Source of the DNA: Actinobacteria bacterium UBA4426
GTDB lineage: Bacteria > Actinomycetota > Actinomycetes > S36-B12
Reading direction: 5' to 3'
DNA length: 40,455 nucleotides
Assembly (NCBI GenBank): GCA_002390705.1
Contig: DGQA01000001.1
Location: 1-40,455 of the forward strand
In this document: positions 31,381-39,547 of the stretch, piece after piece
Layout of the letters: each line of letters begins with the position of its first letter
Position numbering within the stretch: the stretch's first letter is position 1
The notes under the pieces: model-generated
What the model was told of the DNA's origin: nothing
Databases searched by the model: none
The model's input: only the letters and a program-made list of their open reading frames with translations
Program-made: the position numbers and the translations under genes

Positions 31381-33021
31381 ATGGCTAGTCCTGCCACCCC
31401 ACCGACCCACAATCTGGTGTTAGAAGGCAAGAAGCGGTGGGTCGCGTTGGTCTTTCTAGCTCTCGCAGTGGCCATGATTATTCTCGATGCAACAGTGGTA
31501 AATGTTGCAATCCCCACCATGGTGACCGATCTTGGCCTGACCACCAATGACGCGGAGTGGATTAACGCCGCATATTCGCTGACTTTTGCGTCCCTACTGA
31601 TTTTCTTTGGTCGCTTGGGTGACCGTTTCGGCCGCAAGCTACTCCTCAACATTGGTGTCATTACTTTCGTTCTGGCCAGTACGCTGGTTGCCGCCTCAGA
31701 TTCGTCGATGACCCTGATCACTGCCCGCGCCCTTCAGGGCGTTGGCGGGGCCATGATTTTGCCGGCGTCTCTCTCCGTCATTAACTCGGTCTTTGTTGGC
31801 AAATCGCGCGCTGTTGCATTTGCAGTGTGGGGCGGAACTATTGGTGGCATGGCAGCCCTCGGGCCGCTAGTCGGTGGATATCTCACCACATACGCGTCCT
31901 GGCATTGGGCATTTTTAATCAATGTCCCCATCGGAATCGTTGTCATTATTGGTGTGATTGCAATTGTTCCTGAGACGCGCGATATGTATGCACGCAAAGG
32001 CTTTGACCTTCCCGGCACCCTATTGGTCACCTTGGGGCTGGTCGGAATTGTGTTTGCCGTGATCGAAGGGCAAAGGTACGGCTGGCTTGCGCCGACAGCC
32101 GAATTTGCGGTGGGCGGCTGGATTTGGCCACTTGACCTTGTTTCCGTCGTTCTCGTTGCAGGAGTTCTGGGTGTTCTTGCTTTGGTGATCATGGTTATTG
32201 TGGAAAAGCGACGGATCGCCGCAGACAAGGTCGTAATTTTAGATCTGCGCCTGTTCCGCATAAGGAGTTTCGGTGCCGGTAACGGGGTGGCGCTTGTAGT
32301 CAGTCTTGGCGAGTTCGGTCTGCTGTTCGCTATTCCGTTGTTCTTGCAGGCGACTCGCGGCTATAGCGCAATGCAAACCGGTTTCATTCTGTTGGCACTT
32401 GCCTTGGGTTCGTTCGCCGCATCTGGAGCTGGTGCGCCACTCTCGCAACGACTTGGGCCGGTGCGCGTTCTGCAAATCGGTATGGTCCTAGAAGTAATTG
32501 GAATCGTGGGTTTGGGAATCATCATTTCGGACACCATTACCGGGTGGGGTATGGCACCTTGGCTATTCGTTTACGGAATGGGCGTTGGATTCGCCACCGC
32601 ACAACTTACGGGTGTCATCCTTTCCGAAGTACCGATCGCTGAGTCCGGTCAAGCAAGTGCTGTCCAGTCGACTTCACGCCAAGTGGGCGCGGCAATTGGT
32701 ACTGCGTTGATTGGAACCACGTTGCTGATTGCCCTTGGGTCAACTGCCGGTCACCTTGAAGATCGCGGGATACCCACAGCGCAAGCTGAGCAAGTCAGTA
32801 ATGCTGTTGCTAACAGTGCGGGTCAGGCTATCGTGGGATTGGCCACCGAACCCAATGGCGATGAACTGGTTGCCGGCGCTTCAGACGGCTTCGTCACGGC
32901 AATTAAGTCAGTTTCCATTGTTGCCGGGATCTTCGTATTCCTTGGGCTGCTCTTAAGTTTCCTTCTCCCACGCAATGCTGGTCGAATTGAGTCCGAGGGC
33001 TACGCACCCTCTCGAGAGTGA
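31381..33021 (+). CDS. MFS drug exporter, DHA2 (EmrB/QacA) family
   Basis: The 546-residue protein has about 14 membrane helices. The DHA2 motifs include LDATVVNVAIPTM in helix 1, the motif A GRLGDRFGRK between helices 2 and 3, the motif B region ARALQGVGGAMILPASLS, and motif C GPLVGGYL followed by WHWAFLINVPIG. It is expected to export hydrophobic or cationic toxic compounds using the proton gradient. AAGGAG lies four to five bases before the ATG. No regulator is adjacent, and the divergent dusB gene is 82 bases away. Confidence 0.9.
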   Translation: MASPATPPTHNLVLEGKKRWVALVFLALAVAMIILDATVVNVAIPTMVTDLGLTTNDAEWINAAYSLTFASLLIFFGRLGDRFGRKLLLNIGVITFVLASTLVAASDSSMTLITARALQGVGGAMILPASLSVINSVFVGKSRAVAFAVWGGTIGGMAALGPLVGGYLTTYASWHWAFLINVPIGIVVIIGVIAIVPETRDMYARKGFDLPGTLLVTLGLVGIVFAVIEGQRYGWLAPTAEFAVGGWIWPLDLVSVVLVAGVLGVLALVIMVIVEKRRIAADKVVILDLRLFRIRSFGAGNGVALVVSLGEFGLLFAIPLFLQATRGYSAMQTGFILLALALGSFAASGAGAPLSQRLGPVRVLQIGMVLEVIGIVGLGIIISDTITGWGMAPWLFVYGMGVGFATAQLTGVILSEVPIAESGQASAVQSTSRQVGAAIGTALIGTTLLIALGSTAGHLEDRGIPTAQAEQVSNAVANSAGQAIVGLATEPNGDELVAGASDGFVTAIKSVSIVAGIFVFLGLLLSFLLPRNAGRIESEGYAPSRE

Positions 33022-33083
33022 CTGAGTCGACACGCAGACGGTAGCGAATTGGGGCACAACTGCTTCGCTAGGTTCACGTGTGT

Positions 33084-33103
33084 TATAGTAATGATAATCA
33101 TTA
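33084..33103 (+). promoter_or_regulatory. Zur-type operator overlapping the HU gene promoter
   Basis: TAATGATAATCATTA (33089-33103) is a perfect 7-1-7 palindrome of the Fur/Zur type. It begins on the last base of a TATAGT -10 element (33084-33089). A related sequence lies before znuA (13 of 15 bases identical). A bound repressor would cover the transcription start of the HU gene at about 33096. An AAGGAG ribosome site follows at 33109-33114. Confidence 0.75.
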
Positions 33104-33118
33104 TTATTAAGGAGCCCC

Positions 33119-33412
33119 ATGAACCGATCTGAACTCATCGCCGCCACTGCAGCTCACAGCGGTGTTCCCCTCGCCACGGCAGAGCAAGTCTTGGCCAGCA
33201 TCCAAGCGGTGGTTATCGAGTCACTTAAGAGCCAGGAGAAAGTCGCCATTCCTGGATTTTTATCCTTTGATGTCATCGAGCGAAGTGCGCGAGCCGGGCG
33301 AAATCCACAGACCGGAGCGCCACTTGATATTCCCGCACGCAAAGCCGTTCGTGTCGTTGTCGGCCAAACACTCAAACGTGCCGTTTCGGACATTCAACCT
33401 TCAGGCAATTAA
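33119..33412 (+). CDS. HU-family DNA-binding protein
   Basis: The 97-residue protein is a complete HU: dimerisation helices (MNRSELIAATAAHSGVP...), GFLSFDVIERSARAGRNPQTGAP with the DNA-binding arm and its Pro, and the final helix VVVGQTLKRAV. It lacks the Lys/Ala-rich tail of mycobacterial HupB. It binds and bends DNA in the nucleoid. The promoter is overlapped by a Zur-type box, so it is probably repressed by zinc-loaded Zur and made under zinc shortage. A zinc-ribbon gene follows two bases later and is presumably co-expressed. Confidence 0.9.
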   Translation: MNRSELIAATAAHSGVPLATAEQVLASIQAVVIESLKSQEKVAIPGFLSFDVIERSARAGRNPQTGAPLDIPARKAVRVVVGQTLKRAVSDIQPSGN

Positions 33413-33414
33413 CT

Positions 33415-33657
33415 GTGCGTCGTAACAACCCAAGTCGGCGGGAGTCAAAAGGTTCTACGACGATCGATCAACGGGGTATACCAACCAATGCGTGCGTCGC
33501 GTGCGGCAGCAATGTCATGGTGGTCAAAGTCCTCTTTGAGGACTATGAAATAGCTGGATATTTATTGGACGCACAATGCGCAGACTGCGGAAGTCTGCTT
33601 ACCGCTCCATGCCCCCTGGATCGACCCGACGAGCACATCGAGAACTGGAATAATTAA
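33415..33657 (+). CDS. Small zinc-ribbon protein in the HU operon
   Basis: From a GTG two bases after the HU stop the frame encodes 80 residues. A basic N-terminus (MRRNNPSRRESKGS) is followed by two CxxC knuckles, CVACGS and CADCGS, 29 residues apart, and an acidic tail. The four cysteines should bind one zinc ion in a ribbon. I do not recognise a named family. It is odd that a zinc-binding protein should be under a Zur-type box; it could sense, store or shuttle zinc, or be a fragment of a larger fold. Its stop overlaps the glyS stop by four bases (33654-33657). Confidence 0.65.
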   Translation: MRRNNPSRRESKGSTTIDQRGIPTNACVACGSNVMVVKVLFEDYEIAGYLLDAQCADCGSLLTAPCPLDRPDEHIENWNN

Positions 33658-35027
33658 AGAGGAAGCCGCTCGCTGAGCCAATCATTGAGTGCATCAATTC
33701 CAATGCGCTCTTGGGCCATGGTGTCCCGATCCCGAATGGTTACGGCTTGGTCTTCTAGGGAGTCAAAGTCCACCGTGATGCAGTACGGAGTGCCAATCTC
33801 ATCCTGTCTGCGATACCGGCGACCAATTGCACCGGCGTCGTCGAAATCAACATTCCAGCGCTTGCGCAACTCGGCGGCAATGCCGTGCGCTTTAGGTCCT
33901 AGATCTGCGTTACGTGAGAGTGGCAAGATTGCGGCTTTCACCGGTGCAAGCCGCGGATCAAAACGCAGCACGGTGCGGGTATCCACGCCACCCTTTGAAT
34001 TGGGCGCTTGATCTTCGTCATAAGCGTCTAACAGAAATGCAAAGACAGCGCGGGTCAAACCGGCTGCTGGCTCAATAACGTATGGAGTCCACCGCTCACT
34101 GGACTCTTGATCAAAGTAACTCAGATCAGTTCCAGAATGCTCGCTGTGGGTTTTGAGATCGAAGTCGGTACGGTTTGCAACACCTTCAAGCTCGGCCCAT
34201 TCACTTCCAGCAAATTTGAATCGGTACTCAATGTCCACTGTGCGCTTTGAATAATGGCTCAGCTTTTCTAGCGGGTGCTCGAAGCGACGCATGTTCTCGG
34301 GGTTCATGCCCAGGTCCACGTACCAGTTCCACCGTTGATCAAGCCAGTAGTCGTGCCATTCTTCGTCGGTACCGGGCCTTACAAAGAATTCCATTTCCAT
34401 TTGCTCAAATTCCCGGGTGCGGAAAATAAAGTTGCCCGGAGTGATTTCATTACGAAAACTCTTGCCAGTCTGCCCAATGCCAAATGGTGGCTTTTTACGC
34501 GCGGCGGTCATCACGTTGAGGTAGTTAATAAAAATTCCCTGTGCAGTTTCAGGGCGAAGGTAGTGCACCGCACCGGCATCTTCAACCGCCCCAATGGAGG
34601 TGCGCAGCATCCCGTTGAAGTCCCGCGGTTCTGTGAATTGGCCTTTTGTCCCGCAGTTGACGCAGTTAAGGTCGGCCAGGCCATTGGTTGCTTGCTTACC
34701 GTGCTTTTCTTCATATGAGTCTAGTAGCTGATCTGCCCGGTAGCGCTTGTGACAGTTTTTGCATTCAGTCAATGGATCCACAAATGCATTGACGTGTCCG
34801 GATGCTTCCCACACCTGAGGCGCCAAAATAACCGAGGAATCAAGTCCGACAACGTCATTGCGCTCACGGACGACAGATTGCCACCACTGCTTGCGAATAT
34901 TTTCTTTGAACTCAACACCATTGGGGCCATAATCCCAAGCCGAGCGACTTCCTCCATAAATTTCAGAGGATTGGAAAACAAATCCACGGCGCTTGGCAAG
35001 GTTTACGACTGCGTCAACACGATCCAT
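33654..35027 (-). CDS. glyS: Glycyl-tRNA synthetase, alpha2 type
   Basis: The 457-residue class II aminoacyl-tRNA synthetase carries the N-terminal FQSSEIYGGSRSAWDYGPNG block and the zinc-like knuckle pair CKNCHKRY and CVNCGT. It also has motif 2 FRNEITPGNFIFRTREFEQMEMEFF-type sequence, RPETAQGIFINYLNV, and a C-terminal anticodon-binding domain (KAAILPLSRNADLGP..., YRRQDEIGTPYCITVDF). It charges tRNA-Gly. The start ATG lacks a ribosome site; a -10-like TTAGACT just upstream suggests a leaderless mRNA. Confidence 0.97.
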   Translation of the reverse strand: MDRVDAVVNLAKRRGFVFQSSEIYGGSRSAWDYGPNGVEFKENIRKQWWQSVVRERNDVVGLDSSVILAPQVWEASGHVNAFVDPLTECKNCHKRYRADQLLDSYEEKHGKQATNGLADLNCVNCGTKGQFTEPRDFNGMLRTSIGAVEDAGAVHYLRPETAQGIFINYLNVMTAARKKPPFGIGQTGKSFRNEITPGNFIFRTREFEQMEMEFFVRPGTDEEWHDYWLDQRWNWYVDLGMNPENMRRFEHPLEKLSHYSKRTVDIEYRFKFAGSEWAELEGVANRTDFDLKTHSEHSGTDLSYFDQESSERWTPYVIEPAAGLTRAVFAFLLDAYDEDQAPNSKGGVDTRTVLRFDPRLAPVKAAILPLSRNADLGPKAHGIAAELRKRWNVDFDDAGAIGRRYRRQDEIGTPYCITVDFDSLEDQAVTIRDRDTMAQERIGIDALNDWLSERLPL

Positions 35028-35049
35028 AGCGGCAGTCTAACGGTGGGCC

Positions 35050-35583
35050 TTATTGGCCCAAAGCCTTCGATCGCGCATCAAGGAGCGCGATCGCACTTTC
35101 GTGATCGATTACGTCAAAATCCTTGTAATGCCAAGCCAATGATCGAGCACCAAGTGGCGCTTGAACCGTTACAATGCTGGAAAAAAGGAACTGCAATTGA
35201 TTCATGGCTGTGCGTGGGCAGACGGGGACGGCTAATACGAGTTCGAGCACTCCCAAAGATTTGAGCCAATCACCACAGACTCTTGCCGCCGTTCCTGTCT
35301 CGACGCCGTCATCGACCAAGATCACTCTTCTGCCTTTTACTCGGCCGGCATCGAAGTCAGCTACAAAGCTTGGATCGAGTACGACGGTTTCCACAGTGCG
35401 ACTGAGGTGAATTCCACACAGATCCCGGACTCCCACCACGCTTTCAACACCCAGCGCTACCGGAACCCCATTAGGCATGACGCACGCGATCTGAGCATCA
35501 GAAATTAGCTCCGAGTGTTCCTCGCGCACAAGTGAGCCAAGTTCGACACCTGCATCGAAGAGGTTTTCAAATTTAGCGTTCAC
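35050..35583 (-). CDS. Phosphoribosyltransferase-family protein
   Basis: From the GTG at 35583 (GGGAG eight bases upstream) the protein has about 177 residues and a type I PRTase fold. RVILVDDGVETGTAARV carries the PRPP-binding DDG-ETG-TA loop, and a VPVCPRTAMNQL strand-loop follows. Such stand-alone domains are common in actinobacteria and their base substrates are mostly unknown. The gene overlaps the upstream ABM-domain gene by 11 bases, so the two are an operon. The frame extends further upstream (to 35667) but would overlap that gene extensively. Confidence 0.8.
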   Translation of the reverse strand: MNAKFENLFDAGVELGSLVREEHSELISDAQIACVMPNGVPVALGVESVVGVRDLCGIHLSRTVETVVLDPSFVADFDAGRVKGRRVILVDDGVETGTAARVCGDWLKSLGVLELVLAVPVCPRTAMNQLQFLFSSIVTVQAPLGARSLAWHYKDFDVIDHESAIALLDARSKALGQ

Positions 35584-35980
35584 CGTGGACACTCCCCCGG
35601 TCAAAGGTGACAGAATCCGACGCGAGTGAGCTCGCCCCCATTCTGGCCGTGCCAGATTGAGTGTCACTAATGATTTCCACGGTAACCGAGTCGCGCGTAA
35701 ACTGGGACAGAAAGGGAATGACTTCAGCCTTGACTTCGTAGCGACTCAAAGCTTTTCGGTAGGAACCTACGCTCTCCCACCTATGAATCACCGTCAGAAC
35801 TTCGAGCGAGTCGGTCGACTGGCCCAGTTCCATCGACAAGAAACCGGGAGATTCACGAAAAAGCTCACTCATGCGGTCATAACCTTGATCGAATGAATCC
35901 CGTTCGGCTGCTGGCACGATTAGTTGCCCCACGACAGCAATCAGGTTCGCTTGAATGTTCATAAAATCTGGCAGGCTCAC
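35573..35980 (-). CDS. Antibiotic-biosynthesis-monooxygenase (ABM) domain protein
   Basis: The protein of about 130 residues has a dimeric ferredoxin-like ABM pattern: LIAVVGQLIVPAAERDSFDQGYD, ESPGFLSMELGQSTDSLEVLTVIHRWESVGSYRKAL, then a polar tail. ABM domains act as monooxygenases or haem-degrading enzymes, or are non-catalytic. No haem-ligand residue is evident, so the reaction is open. Possible starts are GTG at 35980 (a TAATGT -10-like element seven bases before, hence leaderless) and ATG at 35962. It is followed by the overlapping phosphoribosyltransferase gene. Confidence 0.7.
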   Translation of the reverse strand: MSLPDFMNIQANLIAVVGQLIVPAAERDSFDQGYDRMSELFRESPGFLSMELGQSTDSLEVLTVIHRWESVGSYRKALSRYEVKAEVIPFLSQFTRDSVTVEIISDTQSGTARMGASSLASDSVTFDRGSVHGER

Positions 35981-36060
35981 ATGCGAACATTAACGCGCAC
36001 TAGGATTTTGCGCGGGCTTGGATTTAATCTCGAGCTCAGAATCCTTTGAGAGGGAGGGCC

Positions 36061-36480
36061 GTGGCCAGAAATAAGAAGGAACCAAAAGGTAACGGCGGCG
36101 TCCGTGGCCCAGGTGGTCCACAGTTTCAATCTGGCAAGAATCAACCGGCCGCACCCCGAGTTCCCAGCACCCCGAAGTATTCAGCAAGTCCGCTCCGCGC
36201 CGCGTTTGAACGTAAAAGTTTCCCAGTTCTCGCGCGGGTAACCAACGCCCCCCGCTGGCTACTCATTGTCGGTCTCGGCTCTTCACTACTTTTAGGCTTG
36301 ATTCTGAGCGACGCGTGGGCGTGGCTAGGCGCAGTGTTCTTGCTCATTGTGGGGGCGTTCTTGGGCTGGCTACTCGCCCTATCTTGGCCGCTGTTAAGTC
36401 CGGGGCGACGCTTTATGCGAGTTTTGGTTGTTGGTGCCCTCGGTGGTTTGGCGATCCTCAAAGTCGGCGGATCCTTCTAA
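36061..36480 (+). CDS. Small two-helix membrane protein (possibly DUF6703 type)
   Basis: From the GTG at 36061, preceded by GAGGGAGG, the frame encodes 139 residues. It has a basic, Gly/Pro-rich cytoplasmic N-terminus (about 60 residues) and two to three membrane helices (WLLIVGLGSSLLLGLIL, WLGAVFLLIVGAFLGWLLAL, VLVVGALGGLAIL). It resembles small actinobacterial membrane proteins, perhaps DUF6703. Function is unknown. It is divergent from the ABM gene and lies just before the zinc importer. Confidence 0.6.
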   Translation: MARNKKEPKGNGGVRGPGGPQFQSGKNQPAAPRVPSTPKYSASPLRAAFERKSFPVLARVTNAPRWLLIVGLGSSLLLGLILSDAWAWLGAVFLLIVGAFLGWLLALSWPLLSPGRRFMRVLVVGALGGLAILKVGGSF

Positions 36481-36491
36481 TCTTATTGCAT

Positions 36492-36518
36492 TTGACAATC
36501 ATTATCATTAAGTATAAT
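36492..36518 (+). promoter_or_regulatory. znuA promoter with overlapping Zur-type box
   Basis: TTGACA (36492-36497) and TATAAT (36513-36518) form a promoter with a 15-base spacer. The spacer is filled by CAATCATTATCATTA (36496-36510), which in reverse complement matches the HU-gene box at 13 of 15 positions. Bound Zur would block RNA polymerase. Transcription should begin near 36525, giving a leaderless znuA mRNA. Confidence 0.7.
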
Positions 36519-36526
36519 TTATGGTC

Positions 36527-37531
36527 ATGATAAAAACTAAGTTAACCATCTTCAGCGCCCTAGCCTCCTCCGCTTTGGTCCTCTCGGCCTGCTCGAGTTC
36601 GGAGACAACTAGCCCCACAGACGCCACTACCCCGCAATCTGAAGCAACAGCTTCGGTGGCCTCCAAATCCCCTTCCCCATCTGAAACAGGGAACGTTTCG
36701 GTGATCGCTACCACCACAATGCTCGGTGACGTCGCCAACAACATTATTAGTTGTGCCGGTGGCACCACTACTGTCCTGATGCCCGTAGGTGCAGATCCCC
36801 ATGACTTTTCGGCCTCGTCGGATCAAATTGCCTCCATGGTTAATGCAGACTTAGTGATTACAAACGGGCTGGGCTTGGAGAGCGGACTAACAGATGCTTT
36901 AGAAAATGCTGCAAATGATGGTGCAAATGTCATGGAAGTTGCCGTATTAATTGAGCCCATCAAGTTCGGTTCGGGCGGCCACGACGACCACGGACATGGT
37001 GACTTGGACCCACACTTTTGGTTTGACATGAATCGAATGGCAGACGCAGCTCAATTAATCGGAGCCGAGCTCACTCAGATAACCGGTGACCTTGGTTACA
37101 CCACCTGCGCCGATACAACCGCCACCCAGATCCAGGCTGCAGAAAGTGACGTACGGGAGATCTTGGCGTCCATACCGGTAGAAAACCGGATCTTGGTTAC
37201 CGACCATGACGCACTCGGCTACTTGGCCGATCTTTATGGATACGAGGTTGCCGGAACCGTTATTCCCGCCGGGACAACCTTGGCTTCACCAAGTTCAGCT
37301 GATCTCGCTGCACTAGTTGCAACCATCAAAGCTGAAGGAGTGACCGCAATTTTTGCGAACACCGCAGAGCCCTCTGCTTTGGCCGACGCTGTTGCCGCAG
37401 AGATAGGCGGTAACGTTTCTGTGGTCACTCTCTACGTCGGGAGCCTTGGAGGGCCAGACTCGCCAGCTGCCACCTATATTGACATGATGCGCACCAATGC
37501 GGCACTGATCGCACAGGGTCTGCAAGGCTGA
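36527..37531 (+). CDS. znuA: Zinc ABC transporter substrate-binding lipoprotein
   Basis: The protein of about 334 residues has a lipoprotein signal peptide with lipobox LSAC and an N-terminal Ser/Thr-rich linker. The cluster A-I fold has VIATTTMLGDVANNI, MPVGADPHDFSASSDQ with the first metal His, a His/Asp-rich loop GGHDDHGHGDLDPHFWFD, VTDHDALGYLADLYGYEV and a C-terminal ANTAEPSALADAVAAE. The His-rich loop favours zinc over manganese. Of the ATGs at 36521 and 36527 I chose the second, which fits a leaderless start seven to nine bases beyond TATAAT. It heads znuA-znuB-znuC. Confidence 0.9.
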   Translation: MIKTKLTIFSALASSALVLSACSSSETTSPTDATTPQSEATASVASKSPSPSETGNVSVIATTTMLGDVANNIISCAGGTTTVLMPVGADPHDFSASSDQIASMVNADLVITNGLGLESGLTDALENAANDGANVMEVAVLIEPIKFGSGGHDDHGHGDLDPHFWFDMNRMADAAQLIGAELTQITGDLGYTTCADTTATQIQAAESDVREILASIPVENRILVTDHDALGYLADLYGYEVAGTVIPAGTTLASPSSADLAALVATIKAEGVTAIFANTAEPSALADAVAAEIGGNVSVVTLYVGSLGGPDSPAATYIDMMRTNAALIAQGLQG

Positions 37532-37535
37532 CCCG

Positions 37536-38378
37536 ATGGAATGGTTTCTTGACCCGTTTGCGCTCGGCTTCCAACAGCGAGCGCTAGCGGGCGGAATCCT
37601 CGCGGGACTAATGACCGCTGTTGTGGGAACTTGGTTGGTTCTACGAGGCATGAGTTTCTTCGGAGACGCTTTTGTTCACGGAATTGTCCCGGGTGTCGCT
37701 GCTGCTGTGGTATTCGATGTCAACCCACTCATCGGTGCAGCGGCCGCGGCACTTGTCATGGTGCTCGCCATCGAACTGGTAAATAGACAAACAGTCCTCA
37801 GTGAGGACACCTCCATTGGCTTGCTTTTTGTGGGCATGTTGGCGTTGGGTGTAGTAATAATTTCTCGACTTGATTCCTATTCCGGAAGCCTGACCACAAT
37901 ATTATTTGGCGATGCCCTCGGAGTAACCGCACAAGATCTGGTCACACAAGCAATCCTGGCACTTGTCGTGGTCTCTGCAGCAACGCTGCTCTACCGACCG
38001 CTACTTGCGTTGTCCTTTAATCAAGAAAAAGCGCAACTCTGGGGGCTCAAACCACAACGGACACATGTGACGCTGTTGGTGCTTATCGCTGCTGCAGTAA
38101 TTGGTAGTTACCAGTCAGTCGGGACACTTCTCGTGTTTGGTTTGCTTGTGGGTCCGCCCGCAACCGCCGCACTAATTTCACGCACAGTCCCCCGCATGAT
38201 GTTCACCGCCGCAATCATTGCAGTGGTCTCCGTGTGGGCTGGACTTACCTTGAGTTACCACTTCAATACGGCCGGATCGGCAACCATGGCAATCGTCCCC
38301 GTGGTGCTCTTTTTCATCGTGTTAACAATTACTAAATTGAGATCAAGGCAAAGGGAAAAGGTGGAATCGCGTGTCTGA
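37536..38378 (+). CDS. znuB: Zinc ABC transporter permease
   Basis: The 280-residue protein has about eight membrane helices and belongs to the ABC-3 (ZnuB/MntB) permease family. RGMSFFGDAFVHGIVPG, LSEDTSIGLLFVGMLALGV and SYQSVGTLLVFGLLVGPPATAAL are the typical motifs. It begins five bases after the znuA stop and its end overlaps znuC by eight bases, so the three are one transcript. Confidence 0.93.
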   Translation: MEWFLDPFALGFQQRALAGGILAGLMTAVVGTWLVLRGMSFFGDAFVHGIVPGVAAAVVFDVNPLIGAAAAALVMVLAIELVNRQTVLSEDTSIGLLFVGMLALGVVIISRLDSYSGSLTTILFGDALGVTAQDLVTQAILALVVVSAATLLYRPLLALSFNQEKAQLWGLKPQRTHVTLLVLIAAAVIGSYQSVGTLLVFGLLVGPPATAALISRTVPRMMFTAAIIAVVSVWAGLTLSYHFNTAGSATMAIVPVVLFFIVLTITKLRSRQREKVESRV

Positions 38379-39147
38379 CATTGTTTCCGCCCAAGGAGTC
38401 GTGATTACCCGCGGATCGCGAGTGGCAATTTCTGCCTCTGATTTCACCATTCCAGCAGGGAAAATCACGGCAATTATCGGACCCAACGGAAGCGGCAAGT
38501 CAACAATTTTGCATGCAGTTGCGGGCCTACTCCCCATTAGCAGCGGGAGCCTGAGTGTGCTCAATAACACGCCACTTTTGAGTCAATCCCAAGTTTCATA
38601 TGTTTTGCAATACACGACCGTTCCCGCTGGTACGCCTCTCACCGTGATGGAGGCTGTCGCAATGGCTCGGTATCCAAAACTCGGACTTTTCGGCCGGCCT
38701 TCCAAGGAAGAAAAGAAACGAGTACTCGCAGCGATGGCGAGACTAGAAATTTCAGACCTCGCTAAGCGGCACCTCACCGAGCTCTCTGGTGGTCAAAGAC
38801 AAAGGGTTTATGTTGCCCAAGGAATCGCACAGGACCACACCATTCTTTTACTAGATGAACCACTCACCGGCTTGGACATTAACTCGGCTAAAACAATTGA
38901 CTCAATTATCCACGATGAACCCGTGCGCGGATGCTCGGTCGTCCTCACCACACATGACCTCGAGGAAGCCCGGGCCGCTGACCACGTGATTCTGACCGCC
39001 GGGCGTGTTGTTGGCTCTGGGAAGCCATCAGATGTGCTCACCACCGAAAATTTGACCAACGCATACGGCCTGGGATCTCTACACGAACACACAGCAACGG
39101 ACCTGATCCTGCCCACAGAACACCACCTCAACGATCATCCGCATTAA
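38371..39147 (+). CDS. znuC: Zinc ABC transporter ATP-binding protein
   Basis: The 258-residue ATPase has Walker A GPNGSGKST (about 36-44), a Q-loop near VSYVLQYT, signature LSGGQRQRV, Walker B ILLLDEPLTGLD and the switch His in TTHDLEEA. A His-rich C-terminus (EHTATD..., TEHHLNDHPH) may bind zinc. The GTG start overlaps the znuB end. The Zur-like gene follows ten bases later on the same strand, so the regulator may be co-transcribed with its target. Confidence 0.93.
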   Translation: MSDIVSAQGVVITRGSRVAISASDFTIPAGKITAIIGPNGSGKSTILHAVAGLLPISSGSLSVLNNTPLLSQSQVSYVLQYTTVPAGTPLTVMEAVAMARYPKLGLFGRPSKEEKKRVLAAMARLEISDLAKRHLTELSGGQRQRVYVAQGIAQDHTILLLDEPLTGLDINSAKTIDSIIHDEPVRGCSVVLTTHDLEEARAADHVILTAGRVVGSGKPSDVLTTENLTNAYGLGSLHEHTATDLILPTEHHLNDHPH

Positions 39148-39157
39148 GATCTGATCT

Positions 39158-39547
39158 ATGGCATCTCTCGGAATTAGAACCACACGACAACGCACCGCAG
39201 TCGCCGAAGCCTTAACCGAGTTAGACGACTTCCGATCCACCCAAGAGATCCACGAGTACTTGAAGGGACGAGGCGACAGCGTTGGACTTGCCACGGTGTA
39301 TCGCACTTTGCAGACACTTAGCGCAGCGGGAGACGTTGACGTGATCCTCCGCGAAGATGGCGAAGCCGTGTACCGAATGTGTAGTGATGCCCACCACCAC
39401 CATCTGGTGTGCCGCGAATGCGGGTTCACCGTGGAAGTGGAAGGCCCAGCAGTGGAGCGTTGGGCTGATTCGGTGTCTCACACTCACGGTTTCACCACAG
39501 TAAGTCACACACTGGAAATTTTTGGGCTGTGCCCGAACTGCAGCTAA
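39158..39547 (+). CDS. zur: Fur-family zinc uptake regulator (Zur/FurB)
   Basis: The 129-residue protein has the winged-helix DNA-binding domain (TRQRTAVAEALTELDDFRS and LATVYRTLQTLSAAGDVD) and the metal-binding dimer domain with HHHHLVCRECG and CPNC as the two CxxC pairs of the structural zinc site. Its position between a zinc importer and uppS matches mycobacterial furB (zur). With zinc it should repress genes that carry the palindromic boxes at 33089-33103 and 36496-36510. Its stop overlaps the uppS stop by four bases. Confidence 0.92.
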   Translation: MASLGIRTTRQRTAVAEALTELDDFRSTQEIHEYLKGRGDSVGLATVYRTLQTLSAAGDVDVILREDGEAVYRMCSDAHHHHLVCRECGFTVEVEGPAVERWADSVSHTHGFTTVSHTLEIFGLCPNCS

